Source of the DNA: CAVZBT01 sp963773605
Lineage (GTDB): Bacteria > Acidobacteriota > UBA6911
DNA: 64,000 nucleotides
Direction of reading: 5' to 3'
NCBI GenBank assembly: GCA_963773605.1
Contig: CAVZBT010000005.1
Span: 248,001-312,000, forward strand
Part shown: piece by piece, positions 28,125 to 35,719 of the stretch
How positions within the stretch are numbered: position 1 is the first letter of the stretch
Layout: each line of letters begins with the position of its first letter
Made by a program: the position numbers and the translations under genes
Notes under the pieces: generated by a model
Databases searched by the model: none
What the model saw: only the letters and a program-made list of their open reading frames with translations
What the model was told of the DNA's origin: nothing

Positions 28125-28313
28125 TCAGCTGCAACCGGGGGCGACCGACGCAATTCTCTCCAGTACCCGCGCCACGACGCGGTCGCAGCGGTCGAGGTGG
28201 AGCTGGAACGCCGAACTCGCGGCGGCGCCGGCCCGGGTGTAGAGTTGGTCCCGTAACCTGGCCCGGGCGCGGTGCAGGCGCGTCTTGGTTGCGGTGCGCC
28301 CGCGCTTCGCGGC
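28125..28313 (-). pseudogene. C-terminal remnant of a second ECF sigma factor
   Basis: The minus frame reads AAKRGRTATKTRLHRARARLRD (split at 28289), the DNA-contacting end of sigma region 4, then FQLHLDRCDRVVARVLERIASV and a stop at 28125. Nothing upstream in this frame resembles sigma region 2 or the start of region 4, because the plus-strand membrane-protein fragment begins there. It is therefore a remnant, distinct from the intact sigma factor at 27337. The last few codons overlap one of the direct repeats. Confidence 0.55.
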
Positions 28314-28455
28314 GTACATCGTCGCGGCATGGCTCTGGGGCATCATCATCAATCTGCTGCTGATCCCCGGGTACTTCGACATCGCCCTACGCGATTTCGG
28401 GTTATCCCTGGGCGCCCCGGCGCTGGCGCGCCTGGCCCAGGAGTACGACCGCTGA
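28294..28455 (+). pseudogene. Short membrane-protein fragment or very small membrane protein
   Basis: A 53-codon frame beginning at GTG 28294 reads RPRFAAYIVAAWLWGIIINL, then LLIPGYFDIALRDFGLSLG and ends LARLAQEYDR. It has two hydrophobic segments and a conserved-looking amphipathic end, typical of the C-terminus of a small integral membrane protein. Coding-like sequence seems to start abruptly where the opposite-strand sigma remnant ends, and there is no ribosome-binding site, so I favour a truncated gene over a functional micro-protein. A strong hairpin follows 11 bases after its stop codon. Confidence 0.4.
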
Positions 28456-28465
28456 GCCGCCCAGT

Positions 28466-28490
28466 GGGCGGGGGCGGCCCGCCCCCGCCC
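28466..28490. terminator. GC hairpin after the membrane-protein fragment
   Basis: A perfect 10-bp stem (GGGCGGGGGC, 28466-28475; GCCCCCGCCC, 28481-28490) with loop GGCCC. It resembles the GC hairpins paired with type B repeats at 12486 and 24791. No T-run follows. Confidence 0.5.
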
Positions 28491-28644
28491 CAATGAGCTG
28501 CGGCCGGGGGTGACCGTGAAATCCACGGGTGCGGCAGGATCCACGGGGGCCGCGCGAGCCGCCGTGGCCCACTCGGCAAAAAACCCGATTTTCAACGGCT
28601 GACCCCGTTGTAGAATCGTCCGGCATGACTGCGAAGGAGCCCCG

Positions 28645-29415
28645 ATGACGGACTATCCGAACTTCGACCTCACCGGACAGGTGGCGGTCGTGACGGGCGC
28701 CGCGCGCGGACTGGGCCGCGCCATTGCGCTGGCGCTGGCTCACGCCGGGGCTGACGTCGTCCTCGGGCTGCGTGACGTGCACACCGGGGGCGATTTGGCC
28801 CGGGAGATCGACGCGATGGGCCGCCGCGCCCTCCCCCTCCAGATGGACATGATGCGGCTGGACCAGATCTCCAGCGCCGTTGACGCCGCGGCCGCGCACT
28901 TCGGCAAGCTCGATATCCTGGTCAACAACGCCGGGATCGCACCCGACAACCCCGCCGAAGACGTGCGGGAAGACGACTTCGACCGGACGCTCGGGGTCAA
29001 CCTGAAGGGCACGTTCTTCGCCAGCCAGGCGGCGGGGCGGATCATGATCCGCCAGCGCTATGGCCGTATCATTAACATGAGTTCGCAGGCGGGTTTTGCG
29101 GCGTTGCCCACCGAGTCGGTCTACTGCATGACCAAGGCCGCCATCGCGCACCTGACAAAATGCCTGGCCGTGGAGTGGGGGAAATACAACATCCTGGTCA
29201 ATGCGGTCGCGCCGACGTTCATCCACACTCCCGGAACGCAGGAGTGCCTGTCGGATCCCCGCTTCCGGGCCGACACGGTTGAGCGCATCGCGGCCCTGCA
29301 CCGCATCGGCGAGCCGATGGAGGTGGCCGGCGCCGTCGTGTTCCTCGCCTCGCCGGCCGCGTCGCTGATCACCGGTCACACCCTCCTGATCGACGGCGGC
29401 TGGACCGCCCGGTGA
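28645..29415 (+). CDS. Short-chain dehydrogenase/reductase
   Basis: A 256-residue classical SDR. The NAD(P)-binding TGxxxGxG motif is T17-GAARGLG, NNAG is at 94-97, the catalytic serine is S146/S147 in NMSSQAG, and the YxxxK pair is Y160 and K164. The C-terminal end ITGHTLLIDGGWTAR is typical of FabG/gluconate-dehydrogenase-like members. AAGGAG precedes the ATG at 28645 by five bases. The absence of an Arg/Lys in the first glycine motif region and LRD after beta-2 does not settle the NAD versus NADP preference. Substrate is probably a sugar, polyol or acyl chain; not determined. Confidence 0.93.
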   Translation: MTDYPNFDLTGQVAVVTGAARGLGRAIALALAHAGADVVLGLRDVHTGGDLAREIDAMGRRALPLQMDMMRLDQISSAVDAAAAHFGKLDILVNNAGIAPDNPAEDVREDDFDRTLGVNLKGTFFASQAAGRIMIRQRYGRIINMSSQAGFAALPTESVYCMTKAAIAHLTKCLAVEWGKYNILVNAVAPTFIHTPGTQECLSDPRFRADTVERIAALHRIGEPMEVAGAVVFLASPAASLITGHTLLIDGGWTAR

Positions 29416-29550
29416 AAGGCAAGACGCCGTAGCCGGAAGGCCGCAGCGGGAGCGGCCCATGGCCGGCGTTTTCCTGCCCGAGCGACTCGCTTCGCGCCAC
29501 ATCCGCGACACCGGGCTTCCCGGCTTCCGGCTTCCAACTCATTTTGGGTG

Positions 29551-29578
29551 TTGACTTGTTTCGTATTTCTGCTAGTAT
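29551..29578 (+). promoter_or_regulatory. Promoter of the arsR-arsM operon
   Basis: TTGACT (29551-29556) and TAGTAT (29573-29578) with a 16-base spacer, in a locally AT-rich stretch 35 bases before the arsR start. TATTTC at 29564-29569 inside the spacer matches the arms of the palindrome just downstream. Confidence 0.7.
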
Positions 29579-29579
29579 G

Positions 29580-29591
29580 GAAATATATTTC
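29580..29591. promoter_or_regulatory. Candidate ArsR operator palindrome
   Basis: GAAATATATTTC is a perfect 12-base palindrome immediately downstream of the -10 box, over the expected transcription start. A third half-site TATTTC lies at 29564-29569. The position suits autorepression by the ArsR protein encoded next. Confidence 0.55.
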
Positions 29592-29613
29592 TATTGATAT
29601 GGAAGTGAACGAG

Positions 29614-29964
29614 ATGACGACGCACCACATCACGGATGAGCAGATCGCGCGGCACGCCGACCGGTTCGCGGCCATGGGCAACGACGCCCGGCTGCGCATC
29701 ATGCGGCTGCTCCTGTCGGCCCACCCGGACGGGATGATCGTCGGCGATATCCAGGCTGAGCTGGGCATCCCGAACTCCACCCTGTCGCACCACCTCGAGA
29801 AACTGAGGACGGAGGGCCTGGTGCAGGTCAGGCGCAATGGCACTTTTCTCAGGTACTCCGCCAACGCCGAGGCGCTGCAGGAAATCCTGACGTTCCTCTA
29901 TGCGGAGTGCTGCACCCGGAACAAAGCGATAAAACCGCAGTCCGTCGTGCGGATTTCCGAATAG
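29614..29964 (+). CDS. arsR: ArsR/SmtB-family metalloregulator
   Basis: A 116-residue winged-helix repressor: DARLRIMRLLLSAHPDGMIVGDIQAELGIPNSTLSHHLEKLRTEGLV, given here only by its ends DARLRIMRLL and HHLEKLRTEGLV, is the DNA-binding core. A vicinal cysteine pair (C99-C100, YAECCTRN) near the C-terminus is a probable As(III) site as in ArsR variants that sense arsenite through C-terminal helices. I chose the ATG at 29614, preceded by GGAAG; an in-frame ATG at 29599 lacks a ribosome-binding site. The next gene, arsM, begins 39 bases downstream. Likely represses the operon and releases it on binding arsenite. Confidence 0.85.
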   Translation: MTTHHITDEQIARHADRFAAMGNDARLRIMRLLLSAHPDGMIVGDIQAELGIPNSTLSHHLEKLRTEGLVQVRRNGTFLRYSANAEALQEILTFLYAECCTRNKAIKPQSVVRISE

Positions 29965-30003
29965 CGCACCGGGCTGCGAACGGCATGACTAAGGAGAGAA
30001 CAG

Positions 30004-30816
30004 ATGGATGTCAAAGAAGTGGTAAAAGAGAAATACGGGGAAGCCGCCCTGCGGGTGATCTCGGGAGCGGGGGCCGCCTGCTGCGGCAGCAGCCCCTCGT
30101 CCTGCTCCTCGAGCGACCCGATCACGACCAACCTCTACGACGAGAGCCAGAAAGGGGAACTGCCGGACACCGCCGTACTGGCGTCCCTCGGCTGCGGCAA
30201 CCCCACCGCCCTGGCCGAATTGAAACCGGGCGAGACGGTCCTCGACCTGGGGAGCGGCGGCGGGATCGACGTGCTGCTTTCGGCCCGCAGGGTGGCGCCC
30301 GGGGGCAAAGCGTACGGCCTGGACATGACGGACGAGATGTTGGCCCTGGCCCGCGCCAACCACGAAAAGTCCGGGGTGAAGAATGTCGAATTCCTCAAGG
30401 GGGAAATCGAAGACATCCCGTTGCCCGATAACTCGGTGGACGTGATAATCTCGAACTGCGTCATCAATCTGTCGGCCGACAAGGACCGGGTCCTGCGGGA
30501 AGCGTTCCGGGTCCTGAAACCGGGCGGCAGGTTTGCGGTATCCGACGTGGTCACGAAGGGCTCCATCCCGGAGGAGATCCGGAAAAGCGTTCTGCTCTGG
30601 GCGGGGTGCGTGGCCGGCGCGCTCGAGGAGAACGAGTACCGGGCCAAGCTGGCGTCGGCCGGGTTCGCGGGCATCGACATCGAGCCCACTCGGGTCTATG
30701 GGCTCGAGGACGCGACGTCGTTTCTCCGCGACCAGAACATCGATGCGGAGAGTGTCGGCCCGCAGGTCGAGGGGATGTTCATGAGCGCGTTCATCCGCGC
30801 GCGCAAGCCCGAGTAG
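30004..30816 (+). CDS. arsM: Arsenite S-adenosylmethionine methyltransferase
   Basis: A 270-residue ArsM. The SAM motif is VLDLGSGGGIDVLLS (79-93). The cysteines that bind As(III) in this family are present: C64 in LGCGNP, C152 in IISNCVINL and C202 in LLWAGCVAGAL, with an additional N-terminal C26-C27 and C34. AAGGAG lies eight bases before the ATG at 30004. It converts arsenite stepwise to methylated, partly volatile species in the cytoplasm. With ArsR just upstream under a palindrome-containing promoter, the two form an arsenic-inducible operon. No arsenite efflux pump or arsenate reductase is adjacent. Confidence 0.95.
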   Translation: MDVKEVVKEKYGEAALRVISGAGAACCGSSPSSCSSSDPITTNLYDESQKGELPDTAVLASLGCGNPTALAELKPGETVLDLGSGGGIDVLLSARRVAPGGKAYGLDMTDEMLALARANHEKSGVKNVEFLKGEIEDIPLPDNSVDVIISNCVINLSADKDRVLREAFRVLKPGGRFAVSDVVTKGSIPEEIRKSVLLWAGCVAGALEENEYRAKLASAGFAGIDIEPTRVYGLEDATSFLRDQNIDAESVGPQVEGMFMSAFIRARKPE

Positions 30817-30847
30817 CCGGCCGCGGGTGCACGATTCAGGAGCGACA

Positions 30848-31528
30848 TTGCGAAATCGTCGCAACTATTATCGCCTGCTCCAGGTTCAGCCGGACGCGCC
30901 GGTCGAGGTGATCCACGCGAGTTACCGCGCCCTGATGCGGGATTTGAAGCAGCATCCCGACTTGGGCGGATCCACCTCGGCCGCCGCGCTGTTGAACGAG
31001 GCGCACCGGGTCTTGAGCAACCCGGCGCTCCGGGCCGAGTACGACCGGTCGGTGTCTGCCCGCTACCCGAGACGACCGGTCGCTGGTGCGGAGCCCTCGC
31101 CTGCAAGCGGGGCGGCCGCGGGCTGCTGTACCTTCTGCGGCACGCCGCTGGACCGCGAGCCCAACCCCGGGCAGCGCTGCCCGACCTGCCTGTGCCCGCT
31201 GCGATCGCACCCCGACGCCGAGCTCGAACGGCTCTCGCGGCGGGCCGTGGCGCGGATGAGCCGCCACGATCCTGTCTTCTATCGCTCCCGGTGGCCGCAG
31301 GAGCTGCGCGCGGCGACCATGGTCGATCTCTCCCCCACCGGCATCCAGTTCCTGTGCCCGGAGGAATTCCCCCGGGGCGCCGTCCTGAAACTCGAAGGTG
31401 CCGGCTTCGAAGCCACGGCCGTGGTGAAGAATTCACGGAAGAGCGGCAAGCTTCACGCGGTGGGCGCCGCCTTCATCGCCGTCGAATTCGACAACCCGCG
31501 CGGCTCCTTTCTCTCGACCTCCGCATAA
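30848..31528 (+). CDS. DnaJ-domain / zinc-ribbon / PilZ-domain fusion protein
   Basis: A 226-residue protein with three parts. Residues 1-65 are a J domain with the HPD motif intact (H36-P-D38). Residues about 93-118 hold two CxxC pairs (CTFCGTPL, CPTCLCPL), a zinc ribbon. The C-terminal ~90 residues look like a PilZ domain with the (D/N)xSxxG motif (VDLSPTGIQF). I place the start at TTG 30848, which has CAGGAG six bases upstream; the GTG at 30827 in the same frame has none. J domains recruit DnaK and PilZ often binds cyclic-di-GMP, so it may tie chaperone action to second-messenger signalling; this is inference. It follows arsM by 31 bases. Confidence 0.8.
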   Translation: MRNRRNYYRLLQVQPDAPVEVIHASYRALMRDLKQHPDLGGSTSAAALLNEAHRVLSNPALRAEYDRSVSARYPRRPVAGAEPSPASGAAAGCCTFCGTPLDREPNPGQRCPTCLCPLRSHPDAELERLSRRAVARMSRHDPVFYRSRWPQELRAATMVDLSPTGIQFLCPEEFPRGAVLKLEGAGFEATAVVKNSRKSGKLHAVGAAFIAVEFDNPRGSFLSTSA

Positions 31529-31713
31529 GACCGATCCGGCTCCCGGGGTTTGGCTCGACCCGGGGCTTTCTCGATGGCCGCCCACGGCAGCTCTTTGGGG
31601 CCGCAGCACACACGCGCCCGGGTTCACTCGTTACCCCCGGGGCTTCCGCGCAGTTCCATTTTCACGGTATAGTGTCGGGCTCGCGCACACGCAGGAAGGC
31701 AAAGGCTCGGCGC

Positions 31714-32468
31714 ATGGAACTCGATGTCTGGCAGTGGGTCGCGCTGGCCGCCGGGTCGGTCGCTGGTCGGAATCTCCAAGACCGGGCATCGCCGGTCTCG
31801 GGATTCTCACGGTGGCCATTTTCGCGGCCGTCCTCCCGGCGCGCGCCTCGACGGGGGTGCTGCTTCCGCTGCTCATCTGCGGCGACATCGTCGCGGTCAC
31901 CGCCTACCGGCGCCACGCCGTCTGGTCCCACCTGGTCCGGCTCTGCCCGTGGGTCGCGGCGGGCGTCGTCGCCGGGTACCTGGCAATGGGGCGGTTGCAG
32001 GGAGACCGGAAGTTCCAGAACCTGATCGGGTGGATCCTGCTCGCCATGATCGGTTTGCACATCTGGCGCCAGTGGCGGCTGTCGCATGCGAATTCCGCCG
32101 TCGACGCGATGCCCCACTCGCACCGGTTTGCGGCAATCATGGGGATCCTGGCCGGCTTCACGACCATGATCGCCAACGCCGCCGGACCCGTGATGATCCT
32201 GTATCTGCTCGCCATGCAGCTTCCGAAAATGGAATTCCTCGGCACGGGCGCATGGTTCTTCCTGGGGGTGAACCTATTCAAAGTCCCGTTCAGTTGGCGC
32301 CTCGGCCTGATTACGGCTCCGTCGCTGCTGACGGATCTATGGCTGGCCGCAGCCGTCGTCGTGGGCGCCCTCGCCGGCCGGGTTCTCGTCCGCCACATCA
32401 ACCAGCGGCTGTTCGAAGCGCTGGCCCTCGTGCTGTCGGCACTCGCCGCGCTGCGGATGGTCGTGTAA
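31714..32468 (+). CDS. TauE/SafE-family transporter, broken by two one-base insertions
   Basis: Read through two frameshifts this is about 250 residues with about eight membrane helices. The N-terminus restores to MELDVWQWVALAAG...LVGISKTGIAGLGILTV, the typical first-helix and GxxKxG signature of TauE/SafE sulfite or anion exporters; STGVLLPLLICGDIVAV and GFTTMIANAAGPVMILYLLA are further family motifs. The extra bases lie at about 31758 and at 31787 (GGGCATC for GGGATC). Span minus two is a multiple of three. The ATG at 31714 has a weak AAAGG upstream. The transported anion is unknown. Confidence 0.8.
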
Positions 32469-32497
32469 GGGCCCGGCGGCGCCGTGGCGGGAACAAG

Positions 32498-32542
32498 CAA
32501 AAAGGCCGCTTCCGAACTCAAACCCGGGAACTTCACCGGCCT
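32498..32542 (-). terminator. Intrinsic terminator at the end of the M23 peptidase gene
   Basis: On the minus strand AGGCCG (from 32542) pairs with CGGCCT (ending 32503) and is followed by five T. The left arm overlaps the stop codon region of the peptidase gene (stop 32533-32535). The 28-base loop contains a small CCCGGG palindrome. Confidence 0.5.
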
Positions 32543-34047
32543 ACCCTGACGTGCAGCCGTGCGGTGGCCTTTTCCCGGCGCGAGTTTGAGCGCTCCACGG
32601 AGACGAGGTAGTCGCCGGGCTTTGCGTAAGCATGCTCGGTGCGGGCATATCCGTGGTCGCCTTGCGGGTCCGCGCAGCCGTCGGAGGTAACCGTGACCAG
32701 GGGACTGCCGTCGCCGAAATCCCAGGTCTCCTGGCCCTCGATGGTGCGGCAGGTGCGGACCAGGAAAGCGATTGGCTGGCCGGGCCGCAGGTCCTCGGTT
32801 GGGGCAAATGCGGCGTGGATGGTGGGCGGCATGTCCTGTTCTTCAACGCCCCCGGTCAGACGTGCCGAGACCTGGACGACGGCGAAATCGTAGGCGGTAT
32901 GGCCGCGCGCGTCGCGGACCTTGAGAATCTCGCTGTAGGTCCCGGGGCGGTCGTAGGTCGTTCGGGCCGTCGCGCCCCGCATCTTCGAACCCTCGCTCAG
33001 GGTCCATTCGTAGGATTGGATGCGACCGGAGCGGGCCCACGACCGGGAGCCGTCGAGCGTGACGGTTTCGCCCGCGGCCGCGAACACGTGCGGACGCGCG
33101 ACCGCGACGATCTCGGGCGCGTACTGGTTCCGGTAGGCCTCCCAGAAAAAGGCGTAGCCTTCGACGATCCCCGCCCGGCCCGACGGCTGCATGGCGCGGA
33201 TCTCGTAGTGCAGGTGAGACCAGCAGCCGGCGCTTCCCTCTTTGCCGAGCAGGCCGATCTTTTCGTTCTTGCGGATCTTCTCGCCGAGCTTCACCCCGGC
33301 ATCGATCGAATACAGGTGGAAATACCAGTGGAACCAGCCGCGGGCGTCGAGGACGATCACCCCGTCGCGCGCAAGTTCGGTGAAGGGGCTCTTGGCGTAC
33401 TCGGGCAGCGCCTCTCGGCCGCGCACCACCACAAGCCCGTCGGTGGCCGAGACAATGGGGACGAGTTTCTCGGCCCCGCCCGTGTCGAGGCCGTAATGGT
33501 AGTAGATGGTCCGACGGCCGGGCATCTCGGAGCCGTCGACGAAGGAGGGCTCGTTGCTCATCTGGGTGCTGGAGGCAAACCAGCGCTGCCGGACAGGATA
33601 GACGTAGGTTCCCGGCTCCAGCCAGGGAGATCCTGCGGGCCACAGCCGCAAGCGGGCGTCTTTGTCGAGAGCCCAGACGTTGGCGCGCGCGTTGTCCATC
33701 AACCCCCGGGTTACCGCGCAATCGAGCTGCACCCCGCCTGCAGCCACCGGCAGATTGTAGGTCCCGCAATGAAGCATAATTTCCCGGCCGTTGACGCTGA
33801 CCCGGGCTGTCGCGGTGCGCACCGCGTGCGTGACCGTGTCCCGGACATCCTCGCGCCCGATGAGGCGTACCCGGACTCCCGTGCCGTCGCGGAGCTTCAA
33901 ATCGCGGGTCTCGCCATCGCTGAGGTCGACCACGTTCATCCATGTCACCCTCGCGGGTTCCCCCGTCCGGGCGAATGCCGCCTGCACCAAAAGGATTACT
34001 ACCAGAACCTGGTTGCGAACGATCACGATTTCCGTTCCACCTGGCAA
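32533..34047 (-). CDS. Exported M23-type (LytM) peptidase with two PKD domains
   Basis: A 504-residue protein with an N-terminal signal (VLVVILLVQAAFA). Residues about 165-300 are an M23 endopeptidase-like domain with the first zinc motif in YYHYGLDTGG and the HxH in SHLHYEIR. Two PKD-like beta-sandwich domains follow (about 325-405, YEWTLSEGS; about 415-500, WDFGDGSPLV). The frame starts at TTG 34047; an in-frame GTG at 34026 (...IVIVRNQ) would give a neater signal peptide and has AGGTGG 10 bases upstream, so the exact start is uncertain. Likely cleaves peptide cross-bridges or binds cell-wall glycopeptide in the periplasm. Confidence 0.85.
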   Translation of the reverse strand: MPGGTEIVIVRNQVLVVILLVQAAFARTGEPARVTWMNVVDLSDGETRDLKLRDGTGVRVRLIGREDVRDTVTHAVRTATARVSVNGREIMLHCGTYNLPVAAGGVQLDCAVTRGLMDNARANVWALDKDARLRLWPAGSPWLEPGTYVYPVRQRWFASSTQMSNEPSFVDGSEMPGRRTIYYHYGLDTGGAEKLVPIVSATDGLVVVRGREALPEYAKSPFTELARDGVIVLDARGWFHWYFHLYSIDAGVKLGEKIRKNEKIGLLGKEGSAGCWSHLHYEIRAMQPSGRAGIVEGYAFFWEAYRNQYAPEIVAVARPHVFAAAGETVTLDGSRSWARSGRIQSYEWTLSEGSKMRGATARTTYDRPGTYSEILKVRDARGHTAYDFAVVQVSARLTGGVEEQDMPPTIHAAFAPTEDLRPGQPIAFLVRTCRTIEGQETWDFGDGSPLVTVTSDGCADPQGDHGYARTEHAYAKPGDYLVSVERSNSRREKATARLHVRVGR

Positions 34048-34073
34048 ACCATCATCATAACCGACGATCTTGA

Positions 34074-34126
34074 TTTGGAGTGCGGCGGCTCGACGCCGCT
34101 TTCGGGGCGGCGCCTGGGCGCCGCCC
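34074..34126. repeat. Type A palindromic intergenic repeat, copy 2
   Basis: 34074-34103 is identical to 592-621. It is followed by a perfect 10-bp hairpin with a 2-nt loop at 34105-34126 (arms GGGCGGCGCC and GGCGCCGCCC), the same structure as copy 1 but with a compensatory pair change. It lies between rpiB and the M23 peptidase gene. Confidence 0.7.
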
Positions 34127-34259
34127 TGGGGCCGATGCTACCGATCCTAATCGCTCCGGGCCAATGGAGGCGCATTTCAACGAAAATGGCACCAAAAAAC
34201 TCGAATAAGGGCCATTTTGGATGCCGTTGTCGATTCTACAACACTGCAACAAAAGCCGG

Positions 34260-34808
34260 TTACCTAGGTCCGTCCCCTTGGAGTTCTTCCAGCTTCCTGA
34301 CTCTGCGGCGGAAATCTTCATCGGTGCTGAAGCGGGCGCCCAGGAAGGCGCGCAGGATTTCCTCGGCGAGTTTGATGCCGATGATCCAGCCACCCAGGCA
34401 GAGCAGGTTTACGTCGTCGTGCTCGACGCACTGGTGAGCGCAGAAGGTGTCGTGACAGAGTGCCGCGCGGATGCCCCTGATTTTGTTGCCGGCAATCGCG
34501 GCACCCACGCCGGTGCCGCAGACCATGATGCCGCGCTCGGCGCCGCCCGTGAGAATCTGCGCGGTCACCTTGCGGGCGATATCGGGGAAATCGACCGGAG
34601 CCGCCGAAAACGTCCCGACGTCATTCACTGCATGCCCCCACGAGCGCAAAAGCTCGAGCACCGGTCCCTTCATGGGAAAACCGGCGTGATCGCTCCCGAT
34701 CACAAGCCTCATCGGCTGCGGCGCATTCGCCCGCCCCTGCGGTGCCGATGGCGTCATAACCGCGCCGGCGGCCAGCACTCCCCCCGAAACGAATGCTCTC
34801 CGATCCAT
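34260..34808 (-). CDS. rpiB: RpiB/LacAB-family sugar-phosphate isomerase with a Tat-like leader
   Basis: A 182-residue protein whose residues 33-182 match ribose-5-phosphate isomerase B: GSDHAGF (38-44), the catalytic cysteine in CGTGVG (C97) and the ring-opening histidine in ALCHD (H119). Ahead of this is a leader, MDRRAFVSGGVLAAGAVMTP, with twin arginines and a hydrophobic core as in Tat signals. AGGAG precedes the first ATG at 34808 and none precedes the internal ATG at residue 33, so the leader appears to be translated. Cytosolic RpiB proteins lack this. It may act on a periplasmic sugar rather than ribose-5-phosphate. Confidence 0.85.
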   Translation of the reverse strand: MDRRAFVSGGVLAAGAVMTPSAPQGRANAPQPMRLVIGSDHAGFPMKGPVLELLRSWGHAVNDVGTFSAAPVDFPDIARKVTAQILTGGAERGIMVCGTGVGAAIAGNKIRGIRAALCHDTFCAHQCVEHDDVNLLCLGGWIIGIKLAEEILRAFLGARFSTDEDFRRRVRKLEELQGDGPR

Positions 34809-34931
34809 GGCTGATCTCCTCGGCGTGTCGCGCGATCCATGCGACGGTCTCGTGAAACGCGATTATACGCCCGTCCATTGGATCGGAGATGCCTCGTGTC
34901 TCGCCTGCATGGCCGGGCGCAAAGCCCACCG

Positions 34932-35384
34932 CTACGGTATCGCGATGCGCAGTACATCGTAAATCAGCGCGGTCCTGGTATTCATGAGGATGACATTGCC
35001 ACCCAAAATCACGCGACGATACCCTGTGGGGAGGACCCGGAGCCGTCGCTCCAGGACTGGGGGCACGGGTTGGACTTTCTTCTGCAATCCCGGCGGCAAT
35101 GTGCCTCGCCTGCGAAGCTGTTTCTCGAGTCCGGGCGGCAATTGATCGCGCTTCGCGAGCCCCGGGGGAAGTCCGCGGCCATTATCTTGAACCCAACGGC
35201 GGATGACCAATCGTTCTTCATGGGTGAAGACCGCCTCCGACTCGGGCAGGGTCTCGCGGATCCTGTCCCCTGGAGACTTGCCTTTTTCATGTCCCTTCTG
35301 CGGGTTTTCAAGAGCAGCAGCGGAACCGTCGCTCAAACCCATTAAGACTGCGACTACAGTTACCAGTAAGAAACGGGCTTTCAT
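34932..35384 (-). CDS. Small exported protein with LPPGL repeats
   Basis: A 150-residue protein with a signal peptide (MKARFLLVTVVAVLMGLSDGSAA). The middle carries three evenly spaced LPPGLxK motifs (GLPPGLAKR, QLPPGLEKQ, TLPPGLQKK), then VPPVLERRL and a conserved C-terminus GYRRVILGGNVILMNTRTALIYDVL. The last block resembles RcnB/CigR-like small periplasmic proteins. GGAAG is seven bases before the ATG at 35384. The function is unknown; the repeat looks like a short periodic linker or binding element. Confidence 0.75.
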   Translation of the reverse strand: MKARFLLVTVVAVLMGLSDGSAAALENPQKGHEKGKSPGDRIRETLPESEAVFTHEERLVIRRWVQDNGRGLPPGLAKRDQLPPGLEKQLRRRGTLPPGLQKKVQPVPPVLERRLRVLPTGYRRVILGGNVILMNTRTALIYDVLRIAIP

Positions 35385-35719
35385 GGAGCTTCCTTTCCGG
35401 GCGGGACATCCAGACCGGCCCCTCTCGTCTCAATCTCAGGATTTCGGCCGTTTCCGGACGGTTGTTTGTAACCCTTGTCACGATAACAACGGAAGTGCAG
35501 AAGCAAGGGGCGCGCGGGGGACGGCACGTGGAGGCACCCGCAGGGGTTGCCCTCGCGACAAGGGCGGGGCACTGCCGATGGCGATGGCCCCTTCTTCGGT
35601 TGCGATACCGCTTTCCCCGCCCGGCGAGGACTGTTACCATTGCCCGCATAGGATTCTCGTTGCGAATGTGCCTGCGTTGCTGGGGATAGCTGTGCGCCGC
35701 AGCGAGAGCGCGTGTATTC
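35385..35719. other. Divergent spacer, no gene seen
   Basis: About 335 bases between the LPPGL-repeat protein and the hybrid histidine kinase. Open frames here have no recognisable features. A TTGTAA...TTGTCACGATAACAA stretch near 35465-35493 is AT-rich and partly palindromic, and may hold promoter elements for one or both genes. Confidence 0.4.

Larger units (their letters stand above)
28071..28536. repeat. Direct repeats flanking gene debris
   Basis: A ~41-base sequence at 28071-28111 recurs imperfectly at 28495-28536; both contain GTGAAATCCAC and GCGGCA at matching positions. A third partial copy lies at 28126-28147 (CAGCTGCAACCGGGGGCGAC). They bracket two truncated genes on opposite strands, suggesting past duplication or recombination. 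Confidence 0.5.

Noticed and set aside
28501..28644. CRISPR-like short repeats near 28.1-28.5 kb
   Set aside because: There are only two to three imperfect copies with irregular spacing and no cas genes in the window.
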